Source: Thamnidium elegans (taxonomy: Eukaryota; Mucoromycota; Mucoromycetes; Mucorales; Mucoraceae). From it: 64,000 nt of DNA. Position numbers and translations under genes: made by a program. The notes beneath the pieces are model-generated. The model did not search any database and had not been told where the DNA came from. It worked only from the letters and a program-made list of their open reading frames with translations. Below are positions 54,541 through 64,000 of the stretch, piece after piece (position 1 is the first letter of the stretch; each line of letters opens with the position of its first letter). The stretch is from NCBI GenBank assembly GCA_025201345.1, contig JAIXMG010000011.1:806001-870000 (forward strand), in the 5' to 3' direction.

Positions 54541-56816
54541 CCATTACATTAGTAAAACGATGTGAATATTGTAATCGTACACTTGCTTTAGCTCCCGTTA
54601 CTTTTACTTAATAGAGTTGTCAACTTATCTACTCATAACGGGAGTTTCAGCTTAGTTTTTTCCTTCTTGAACATGTGTTGTTTTTGTTTTTGTTACTATG
54701 CTCATGTTAATAAAACTTGAAATATTTATTAAATTTACTAGTATATAGAGATAATACCTGTGTATATGTCACAAAAAAAAAGGATATGATGTATATAGAA
54801 GGTGTTAAAAACATTATGTAAAGGTAAAAAGGGTGATCATATACTAATACTAAAAATATACTTGTTTTGGTAGAAAGGTGAAAATACTATTTTATATTAC
54901 ATATTGGAAAATAGCATTATTAATGGGAATTTCGGTATTTATGATGGTTATATCTTATTCGATCAAATGTAAACTGTCGAATATTATGGATACGTAGTTC
55001 AAAATCGAACCAAGTGGACGTTAATGCAGTAGTATGGCAGTAAGGGCAGTTATTTCAAATACATATTTGTATACATATATATATTATAGTTCTATAATTT
55101 GAAATGTAAATAACAACAGACGTATCCAACACTCCTTCAACCAACAATATTTTTTTTCTAATACTGCCAATCGAAGATCTAGATCTAAAAGATCCATGTC
55201 GGGCATTGGCTAGGATTCGCTTTTCGAGCATCTTCTTGGCAATCACACATAAAATTTGAACGGTTTGTTCTTTTTTTCCAAGCCGAATAGCGGTGATTGT
55301 TCTTGTTCTTGCTTGTTATAAAGTCGTAGTTGTAGTTGTAGTTGTATTTGAAAATGTATTCGATGGCTACTGTTTCCGATAATAATGAGACTTGAATTGT
55401 TTTTGAATCCATGGAGTAACTAGTATTGTTAGCATTATTAAGCACACAGTGTTGAATTCAAGAAGAAACAGGATGGATGATAGGGATAGTAGCAACAAGT
55501 TCAACTTTTTACTATACTAGTTTTAATAACTTGATGACCAAATAGTTTATATATTTAATGTTGAGCTCCCACTAGTACTACTGGTAATAGGAGAAAGCCC
55601 TTTTCGTCGAGAATGCTTTTGTAGCCATACTCGCTGCTTCTTTTCTGTAAGAGTAGAAGATATCTTCAAATGTTGTAGTATTATAAAACCTTTAGTTTGG
55701 TATTTCGCTACAGTAAAAAACATGATTCATCCTTTAGCATTTCTTTCGACATCTTGTCAGTTCCAGACTTGTATTTCGCAGGAATAATAAATTGTAATAA
55801 TTCGTCTGACTCGAATAGTGGAAAAAAAAATCAGTACAAAATGTAGAGATCAAAGGATAAAAGAGAGAGAAAAAATAACTTCGTATATAGCGACTGACAG
55901 AAAGTTAACGATTGATTGAGACTTAACGATACTTAACGATAGCTGGCCGAAACTTGACGATAGATCGGAGCTAAAAAGGTTGTTACGTTACGGGTAAAGT
56001 GCTACTCATTTGGCCAATAGCGATCTATATTTTGTAACGTTGGCTCGATCATTTCCTGTACGAGTAAGGTGAACCTAAAGAAAAAGAAAAAGAAAGCAGT
56101 AAAGGATGAATTATGTCATTTAATTATTGGCAAATGTAAAATTATTTGAATTATTTCCAAGTACTAGAATACCACAGTATTTTTTTCCACAGAGAAAAAA
56201 GAAAACGGTTCGTATAGATATATAAATATTAAGAATTAGCTGTAATTAACCCAACCTTCTACGTTTATATGATTTTGACTTATTATACCGTTCAATAAAT
56301 AGGAGCCTATTTTAGTTAAATTTACCAAGTGTCACCACCCATTTATAACAATGTAATTTGCAACAAAGAAAAGGCTTATGTGTTTTGAGATATCCGCATA
56401 ATATTCCTATTAAAGAAAGTGAGCCTAAAAAAGGTGATGAGTAAACATCCTTAATAAGGGTTTTTGGAAACCATAGGATTATGTAATATGCCGATTTCAC
56501 ATGACCTTCTTATTTACCACTTCTTAAAACTTTTGCCAAGTATTATTATCCCCCTCAAAACTTATTTTAATTATGTGCGTACGTAATCACATTTATGGAT
56601 ATCATCAACAATAATAAACGATTGTGACACAGACACTACATTTACTCTTTTATATATACATATATATCAATTCATCAGCGGAAAAAAAAAGCAGGTTTAT
56701 TAAGTAAATGACAACATACATGCAATGTCGTGTAGTCTATTATCTCTTTGTTTTATTTGTTTTTTCAAAAGAAAAAAAAAGGGTTTTTAGACATCTTTTT
56801 TAAAACTCTACGCACT

Positions 56817-56850
<34 letters not shown>

Positions 56851-57118
56851 GGTTTAAAGAAAACTCCCAGGAAACAAAAAAAAAAAGTCAATCCCAGGAT
56901 ATTAATTTTTGTCTCCTTATTGTATACGAAGAGATACATTCTAAGCAAAAGAAATGATTTTATTTGTGTCATTTCTTGATTATAATAAAAAGAAGAATAC
57001 ACACACACAGAGAGAGAGAGAAAAAGAATGAAGAGTCTTATCTTATAAGCATGCTCTTGCGGTTTTTTTTTTTTTACTTATTTATTAAATAGAATATATA
57101 GTATGATTAAAATTGAAG
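54541..57118. other. Gene-poor region with orphan transposon end
   Basis: Apart from the inverted repeat at 55878-55945 nothing is firmly identified. Overlapping minus-strand frames at 55055-55445 (SRSSIGSIRKKILLVEGVLD; SMDSKTIQVSLLSETVAIEY) could be a small unrecognised gene. Long A runs (A27 at about 56819-56848) occur. Confidence 0.4.
55878..55945. repeat. Tc1/mariner-like terminal repeat (orphan end)
   Basis: CTTCGTATATAGCGACTGAC opens the sequence and is followed by four spaced copies of a motif close to TTAACGATA (AGTTAACGAT, CTTAACGATA, CTTAACGATA, CTTGACGATA). It is the inverted counterpart of 53707-53773, 2.1 kb away. No transposase lies to its right. Confidence 0.55.
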
Positions 57119-57433
57119 TTACTCTCCTCCCATAGTGTAAGACTCTGAAGTCTTGTTTTGTTCGGTTGCCAGTGACCTTCTTTTCTTCTTTTTGATAAGG
57201 TCAGAAACCGTACTAGACCAAGTAACTACAGACGATTTACGAGAAGAAGAAGAAGATCGACGTGAAAAAGAAGGACTAGTGTTTTCCATAGAGCTATACA
57301 CACCGTCTCTGTAATTTGTTCGATAAAAATCCTTATCTTTGAATTCAAAATCTGATTGCTCTTCTCTTCGTTTGGTATACCTATTTACTTGATGTAAATC
57401 GTACTGTGTTCGTAATTTGTCAATAAATCCCAT
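57119..57433 (-). CDS. Small basic Ser/Arg-rich hypothetical protein
   Basis: A single frame of 104 residues starts with [20 protein letters not shown] and has an Arg/Lys/Asp-rich N-terminal half, a serine cluster ([13 protein letters not shown], possible phosphorylation sites) and a basic KKKKRR patch that could be a nuclear signal. MG at the start with following basic residues could also allow N-myristoylation. A purine-rich leader (GAAGAAGAAAAAAG type) precedes it. No family is recognised, but composition differs from the flanking non-coding DNA. Confidence 0.55.
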   Translation of the reverse strand: MGFIDKLRTQYDLHQVNRYTKRREEQSDFEFKDKDFYRTNYRDGVYSSMENTSPSFSRRSSSSSRKSSVVTWSSTVSDLIKKKKRRSLATEQNKTSESYTMGGE

Positions 57434-57802
57434 AGTAATAATAAAGAAAGAAGAAGAAAAAAGTAAAGGAGAAAGAAAAGAAGAAAGAAAGAGAAAGGGG
57501 GTTCTGGTATTTATCTTTAAACGGTAATCAGCTTTACCCGCCTAAAATCATTTGTTATGAAAAAAAAAAAAAAAAACTTGCGAAACATCGTCATGATCAA
57601 CTTATGTAATTGAATTGCTCATCACTTTAAATTTTTCTTTATTTCTTGTATTTGTGTGCTTCTTTATACATAAAAAAAAGGAAAAAAAAAGAGTCCGTTA
57701 ATAGGACATGCTAGGTAGTCTATGACTACATAAATTTGCATAATGCAACTAAAAGATAACTGTACTTGCTCTTCTTTTTTTATTACTATTATATAACACT
57801 CG

Positions 57803-57860
<58 letters not shown>

Positions 57861-58599
57861 AGGGATTTGACTTAAAAGACCCTTTTTTGTTATTAAATGA
57901 CGATTTTTTATTCAGCAAAAGGAGTCCTGTAACTGTTTTACAGTTGTGTCATGTGTACTGTTTCACAAAAAAAAAAGGTAAATAGCATTATTGTTACACA
58001 GGGAGCTCTCTCTCTCTCTCCCTTTTCTCTTTGTTTGATTATATATATTGATGCAGTAAAAAAGTAGGTTGGTATTATGCAACTTCTCCACAACAAGGAG
58101 GTTTTAATTGGTTACTACCAGGCGAATAAAAAGAATAATGATACTATATTACAATCAGAGTTAAAATATATATTATTATTTACTAAAACTATCAATATAT
58201 ATGTATAAACTAAATGATTATAAGTACCTTTTTTCCTTTTTTTTCTTTAAAAAAAAAAAAAAAAAGAAGTTAAAAAACGAGAACGTGAGCACTCCTATTG
58301 TCAAGAGTTGGTAAATTCTACTGTATTTAGGAGATGTAAAACTGATATTAGGCAATTTTTTTATACATGTATGTGTGAGTGTGTAGTAATATGAGCTGGC
58401 GTTCAATAAATGATAAGCTTTGAACGTTAATGTTATTGGAAGTGCCACCAAACGCAAACAAACTTTTTGGATTTTTTTGATAGAGTTTTTCGATTAAGGA
58501 TATTCGCCACTTTATTGATCAAAAGAATTACTGACTTTTTGAAATCGATCCACATGATAGAATACTCTTTTTAGGTTTCAATGGCATATTCCTTATTTG
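57434..58599. other. No gene seen; GA/CT microsatellites
   Basis: A (GA)26-like run lies at about 57805-57857 and a (CT)7 run near 58006-58020. Frames here are generated by the repeats and are not believed. Confidence 0.5.
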
Positions 58600-58681
58600 T
58601 TGCGTATATACTAAAATACAGAGTTAGTAACTCGTTAAACTTAAAAACATTGGTTATAACCCCTTATATTTTAGTACGCAA
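58600..58681. mobile_element. Tiny terminal-inverted-repeat element
   Basis: TTGCGTATATACTAAAATA at 58600-58618 is mirrored by TATTTTAGTACGCAA at 58667-58681, identical but for a 3-bp insertion. The whole unit is 82 bp. It may be a miniature transposon remnant or a hairpin-forming site. Confidence 0.4.
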
Positions 58682-58851
58682 GGTTTGAGTAAGGTACTCT
58701 AGTATATTAAGCCAGTTAAACTATATCTGTTTATTTCGTATCATTATTTATAAATAAATTTGTTTTTTTAAGAGATTTTTTAAATTTATAGTGTAATTAC
58801 TGTAGTTAATATCAAATGTTATAGTTACCTAAAATTGCTGTTCATACTAAT

Positions 58852-58901
58852 AATAACCGAAAGCAAAGAGATATTAGGTGGTTAGTCAACTTTCGGTTAT
58901 T
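58852..58901. repeat. Perfect 12-bp inverted repeat
   Basis: AATAACCGAAAG and CTTTCGGTTATT are perfect reverse complements around a 26-bp spacer. Function unknown; it could form a hairpin or bind a dimeric protein. Confidence 0.6.
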
Positions 58902-59359
58902 TTTGAGTTCTCTACCGGTTTTTAACAGGAAAATTTATTTTGGATTGAGAATATAAATTCATAATAAACTGTAGTTAATGCTATAAAAGTAGATATATAT
59001 ATATATATCAAATACCCTTACCAATCAAAGCATACATCTTGTCCGTGCTTTGTTTCTAATACTTCCATATCTGTTTTTTTTTGTTTAGAAAAAATCGCTA
59101 TTAAGCGGAATTTTCTTTTCTTCGGAACTGCTTGAGGTAACACACTCTGCGAAAAAGGGGACTCTTTTCCCCTCGTAACTGTTTTATGTGTATTCATCAT
59201 GTGTTTACTGTACCACAAAAAAAACCACTCTAGCGTTTTTTTTCTGGCATTATTGTTACACGGGATGAAAGTTATAAAAGACATTTGAGTAATCTTTAAA
59301 TTGACTTTTCTTTCTTTTTATTTTTTTATTTTTTTATTTTTTTAAAATATATATATACT

Positions 59360-59689
59360 ATGTCTGGTTATAATCAAGGTGAAGCAGGCCAATACTATGC
59401 AGCTCCTCCACCCGGTCAAGAACAAGGAGGACAATACTATCAACCAGCGTAAGTATTATTATGGTTTAGGTTTTATATCTAAGAGACTAAATTGATGAAT
59501 ACATAGACCTCCACCTCAAACCATCATTGTTCAACAAGAAAGTCCTAAAGAGAGTGACCACTCTTGCTGCTGGGGATGGTAACTATTGCTACATAGAAGA
59601 AAAAGATATATATATAAGATGCTAACTTCTTTTTATGCTATAGTTTAATAGCAGTGTGTATTTGTTGCGCGCTAGATGAGATTTGCTAG
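59360..59689 (+). CDS. CYSTM-family small cysteine-rich membrane protein
   Basis: Three short exons (59360-59448, 59507-59578, 59644-59689) splice in frame to 68 residues. The N-terminus is Gly/Tyr/Gln/Pro-rich (MSGYNQGEAGQYYAAPPPGQ), and the end is a cysteine-rich membrane module: CCWGCLIAVCICCALDEIC. That layout (disordered Pro/Gln region, then one short helix packed with cysteines, including CCALDEIC) is the CYSTM family, tail-anchored plasma-membrane proteins linked to stress and metal tolerance in fungi and plants. Each exon is too short to stand out as an ORF, so this gene is easily missed. The starting MSGYNQG fits common fungal members. Confidence 0.82.
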
Positions 59690-60498
59690 TAAAAATACAT
59701 GATGATAATAGTACCTTTACTTTATAAATACTTTACCTAAAAAAAATATATAAAAAAACGCAGTTTTAAATTATTCACATGAAACTTTGTTTATTTTTAC
59801 TTGTTCCTATTTACCGTTTCTTTTTATACGAGTATGATTAGCTTTTTTTAAAGAAAAAGGTACACCTTAACAAATAAAAGCGCGGTTACTTCTGTACATT
59901 ATCAGCCACTTGAGCTTTTAGAAAAAGTGTCATTGATATCAAGTTGAATTGTTTGGGGCTTATGAACAATAAGAAAAAAATGCCAAGCAAAAAAAAAGAG
60001 ATTAAGTTATTAGCTTTGTTTGGAAAATACATGTGCAATAATAATTCAGGAACGCGGGATTAATCAATTAATATTGTATTATAGTGTAAAGCTATTGTAT
60101 TTATAATATATTAGTCGTCACTATAAAACGAATTCATGCAAAGTGTTATTCAAACACTTTATACATACTATGTATAAGCCCAAGTGTACATGGATTCCCT
60201 ATAGGTAGATCCCTTCCTAAATAACTCAAAAAGACACATACGTTTGTGAAACATGAGAAAGAGAGGAGGCAAAACGGGTTGAGCAGAAAGAAAAAATGTG
60301 GTTCCTTTTCAGCCACATTATAGGGGTCCCCTTCTTGTTTTTCAGTAAATAATGCCACTGTTGTACTTTTACTTTGTACTACATTCTCTCCTATTAACAA
60401 TTGTACGCATAAAAAAGTACTTCTATTACACAGTTTTTATTTTTTTTTAAAAAAGAAGAAGGGGGGGGGGGGAAATATGTTTTTTGTTTTATATAATT
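59690..60498. other. Intergenic region before exportin-T 3' end
   Basis: No gene supported. A minus-strand frame at 60146-60400 has no family match. A G11 run near 60462 and poly-T/A occur next to the exportin gene's end. Confidence 0.45.
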
Positions 60499-62198
60499 TT
60501 AATTTTTGGCTTCAGAAATGAAAGACTAGATAAAATTATTGTTAGATACGTAAGTTTTTTTTTTTTTGAGGTAAATTTTACCTGGAAATATTTTTTAAAT
60601 GCTCTAGAATCGTATTGTCTAACTGCTTGACAATATCTTTCCGCTGTTTCAGGAGGACATTGAATAGAAGGAAAGAAAACATTGTTCATGTATTCAATAA
60701 AGTTGTTTCCTTGTTTAACAAACAAAGTCTTTTGAATTGTTGTCATTTCACCAAATACCTACACAAAAAGAGAAGAAATTAGTTTTTTTTTTTTTTTTTT
60801 TTTTTTACAGTCTCAAAAATATATACTATACTATACCAAAATTGATTGTCCATCCGCTAAATTGAAAGCCGCACTCATAGGCACAGTGAATGTGATAGGT
60901 AAAAGTTCATTATAAACAAACTGATCAAATCCAGGCACAGGTTGCTGATTATTTACATTATCAACAGGCATCGTCCAAGAATTGACCATTTTCAAAAAGA
61001 CACCAAACGACATCTTTTGCGTAGTAGGATCCGAATTATCTTTTGCAAAATGTACAAAGGTTTGCAAAATTGTAGGTAAATGTTCCAAATTACGTTCGCT
61101 AACAAAGACGCTTTCCACGTTAGAGTTAAACAAACTAAGAATGAAATTTAAATACGCCTTGCGAAGATCTAAGAGCAAAACTGCTTCATCGGTACCAGTG
61201 GGTGTCGTATTTAAGAAATCAAAGACACGTCTGACAAGAGGTAGTAAAAGCTCATCAATGATAGGTTCAATCATAGGTTTGTATTTATGAGCAACCAATC
61301 CAATAAAAGGCAAAAAGTCAACCAACTCGGTCACTTCACATTCAGTCAACAGTCCATCGATAAGGTTGGGTAAATAAGGTAATACTTCGCTTCCTAAACA
61401 TGTAATCAATCGTGCAAATGTGTATCGAACTGCGTCACGGATAACTGAAATTTGATTAAAGTTTCGTAATGCACTTAAAATAATTTCTGTAGCTTGAACA
61501 AAGACTGCTGCCCAAGGCTGTTGAACACTGTCTGCTGATTTAACCAAAGTAGGGAAGCCTATATTATATATTGTGAGTATTATATATTTATATATTTTAA
61601 ATTTAACTTTACCTTTAGCAACACTGCCAATAGCCATAATATAATGGTGCAATTGAAGCAAGAACAATTCATCTTCTGGACTATATGATTGGCTCATGGA
61701 AGTTTGAATTCCTTTAACCAAAGGTTCTAAAACAATTTGAAGATACTCTGTTTGTTTCATAGGATCAATGCCTTCTAACGAAATCAATAACCCAACAGTT
61801 TCAAACAAGTACAATTGGCTATCAAAAGTAGACGCAGCAGGGATAGGCATACCATCCATCGTATTCGTTTCAACTACAGGTTCAGATTGAATGGTCAATA
61901 AATCACCAAGAGAAGAAAGTACATTCTCGACATAATTTCCCATCTTGGGTCGAAGGTTCTTTACAAAACGTTGGAAAAGGTACCAACATCTAGTACGGAT
62001 TTGTTTCACTGGGTGGTGCAAACCACGTGTATCAACAAATGCTGCTAATGCTTGAGGAAGTAGAGCAGGACGTTGTTCAAAGTATTGGTAATAACGAGAG
62101 ATATTTTCAAAATATTGCAAAGCAGTAGAAGGATGAGGATAAGCAGAGATATCTAAACATATCAAATAAATAATTTAACAACTCTTTTTCTTTTTTTT

Positions 62199-62246
<48 letters not shown>

Positions 62247-62781
62247 TTGTTTTTTGTACTTACTGGAAGAAACCATTTCAGCTACTAAATCGCCTAAAGG
62301 ACTTAAAGTATCGTCGGGATTTACAAATATCATAGAAGCCTTTGAAAGAGCTTCACCATAACAGTAAAGAACATAGAGACATAATTCAACATCACGCCAA
62401 TTCAATTCAGTTCCATTTTTATATTTATTTAAAGTATCCATAACGAATGAATGGATATAACGAACGTACAATTCTTCATTAATCATAGCAATATGTTCTG
62501 CAAAAATTCTTAAATTCTAAGCCATAAAAAATAATTGGGTTTAATAAATTTCGACACTAATTTTCTTTTTTCTTTTCTTTACCTTTCTCATTTCAAAGAA
62601 TAAAGCTTCCTCCTCTGGCTCATCCTCATCAGCGTCCCATTCAGTTTCATCATCGTATCTCAGCTTTACAACTACAACGTTTAATAATGATACCAAAAAT
62701 TCGTGTTGACCTTGTGAAAGAGATTGTTGTTGTTTCTTTTGTCTCTTGTACTATTTTTTTTAAAAAAAAAGGTTAGACGGA

Positions 62782-62834
<53 letters not shown>

Positions 62835-63987
62835 TAATATAATACGAACAATGTACAACATGTCATTCACAAATGGGAACACAGCAGAAGAAGTGTCATC
62901 AAATTCATTTGCCAAAAATTGTAACAAGTAAGGAGTTACTTGCTCGATCATGGACCAAGCGGTTGTCTTTCCTTCTGCAGGAAGTGAAGTCTCGGCATAA
63001 ATTTTACAAAGTTCAGTACCCAAAGCATTGATCAAACGAGCAACATATTCAACAAATTCGGGATCAGACTATATATAGTTTAGTCAATAAAACAATTACC
63101 GCATATATTTGTGTAAACTTACCAAATCCAATCTTGTCAACATGTTTGTAATATTCAACATTTGAAGCATATTTAATTTATCCATTGGTAACATACCCTT
63201 ACTAATAACATCAGCAAGACACTCGCAAGCGGGAATACGCAAGTTTGAATCAGCTAATAACTCGTACAAGACATTCATGACTTGGTCATTGACAACCAAA
63301 GAAATATCCATCCAAGCAATATAAGAACCGATATTTTTCAAAGCCAATTGAGCAATACTGGGGTTTGTCGATCTAAACTCTTGCAAGAGTTCAAACCAGA
63401 AGGAAGCTAATAATTGAATATCACCTAAACGCATAGCATCCTTAATATTTGTATTTCTAATTACTTCTTCACGTGAGCGAGGAATATCCATACGAGCAAT
63501 TTCTTCGTCAATACTGATACAAAGTCGAAGAAAGAAATCGGCTGCCTTTTCATGAGAGGGTGCGCCAGAAGGTGTCTTTGCCACTGCCATCATCTCTTTG
63601 AAAAAGGAAGGCCAGATAGTAGGGTATACGTGAGTGAATAAAATGGTGAGTGATTGTGCTGTTTTGTTTCGAATAACTACAAGAAAATAAAAATATCGTT
63701 AAGTCGCTCCCTCTCCCTCTCTCTCTCTTCTCTTGTATTACTTACAAGATTCCTCGGAGGCGTTGGTGTTGTCAACAAATTCTCTACGAAGATATTCCAT
63801 CATAGTTCTTTGAATGTACTCTACTGCGGCACTATCCAAGCTGTCATACCTAAATTAAGTAATATGAGTCAACTGAAAAAAAAATGGTATATCACCTGTC
63901 TAGTAGTCAAAAAAATAAAAAATAAAATACCTGTTTCTCAATGTATTTTCAACTACTTGTAAAGAAAAGAAGCGGGCTTCAGGAAGA
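60499..63987 (-). CDS. LOS1: Exportin-T (tRNA exportin), 5' end outside the window
   Basis: At least ten exons run from 63987 down to the stop at 60499-60501 (main ones about 63746-63849, 63123-63676, 62842-63068, 62583-62750, 62264-62516, 61613-62153, 60837-61558, 60582-60758). HEAT-repeat segments match Los1/Xpot in order: NKTAQSLTILFTHVYPTIWP, ALKNIGSYIAWMDISLVVND, CECLADVISKGMLPMDKLN, then RCWYLFQRFVKNLRPKMGNY and the C-terminal PETAERYCQAVRQYDSRAFK. Exportin-T carries mature tRNA out of the nucleus with Ran-GTP. The first visible exon begins SLPEARFFSLQVVEN at an acceptor, 13 bp from the window edge, so roughly the first 50 residues are missing. One donor (after NDMLYI) reads GTTCGT and borders a 45-A run; the intron limit there is uncertain. 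Confidence 0.9.
62199..62245. repeat. CA/TA microsatellite in an exportin-T intron
   Basis: (CA)7 continues into (TA)16 within an intron of the exportin-T gene. Confidence 0.8.
62786..62832. repeat. A45 homopolymer in an exportin-T intron
   Basis: About 45 adenines in a row, next to a T8A9 tract (62754-62770). Runs this long are prone to assembly error. Confidence 0.8.
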
Positions 63988-64000
63988 CTATATATGTATA

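Noticed and set aside
57664..57918. 84-codon frame with a Ser-Leu repeat
   Set aside because: It is produced by the (GA)n microsatellite on the opposite strand.
62681..63035. Poly-Phe frames in exportin-T
   Set aside because: They read through an intronic A45 run; exons on both sides are defined by HEAT-repeat similarity.

Overview
The window looks like nuclear DNA of an early-diverging fungus, most probably Mucoromycota (Mucorales-like). The DNA is very A+T-rich with long A/T homopolymers. Genes are split by many short introns (about 50-100 bp, GTAAGT-type donors, TAG/CAG acceptors). The conserved genes are plainly eukaryotic and fungal: a CRIB-containing PAK kinase, Sec2, NC2-beta, Prp18, Lto1, exportin-T and myosin V. 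There are also expanded F-box paralogues and a UFM1 ligase (UFL1), which is unusual for a fungus. No bacterial, organellar or rRNA sequence was seen, and no tRNA was found by eye.

Layout. 0-2.6 kb: an F-box/LRR-like gene and a fragment of a paralogue. 2.6-6.35 kb: repeats and relics. 6.36-11.7 kb: two minus-strand genes, a PP1-regulatory LRR protein and a STE20/PAK kinase. 11.9-18.6 kb: a decaying stretch with repeat-family gene relics, a Rab7-like relic without its nucleotide-binding N-terminus, and a broken BRE4-like transporter. 18.9-22.5 kb: three minus-strand genes (Sec2-like GEF, AIM32-like mitochondrial protein, NC2-beta/Dr1). 23.3-27.5 kb: two tandem plus-strand F-box paralogues. 27.5-30.25 kb: an accessory island with a small inverted-repeat element, two broken genes, a cluster of hairpins and a dispersed repeat. 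30.5-38.4 kb: LTO1 and PRP18 (divergent), a Pgc1-like phosphodiesterase, an F-box-like gene and UFL1. 38.5-42.6 kb: relics. 42.6-48.4 kb: myosin V ending before the usual globular tail, then a WW-domain protein. 48.4-60.5 kb: mostly gene-poor, with two small hypothetical genes, an internally deleted Tc1/mariner relic, orphan terminal repeats, a PD-(D/E)XK-type relic and a CYSTM gene. 60.5-64 kb: exportin-T (LOS1/XPOT), whose 5' end lies outside the window.

The intact genes serve general cell functions. PAK, Sec2 and myosin V act in polarity and exocytosis. Prp18, NC2 and exportin-T act in RNA and transcription. Lto1, and possibly the AIM32-like protein, relate to iron-sulfur biology. UFL1 and the F-box proteins concern ubiquitin-like modification. 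They do not form an operon-like unit. The clearest novelty candidates are the hairpin-rich accessory island at 27.5-30.2 kb, the dispersed gene-derived repeats, the tail-less myosin V and the fungal UFL1. Exon limits were read by eye; most were checked by reading-frame closure, but single-base errors are possible.
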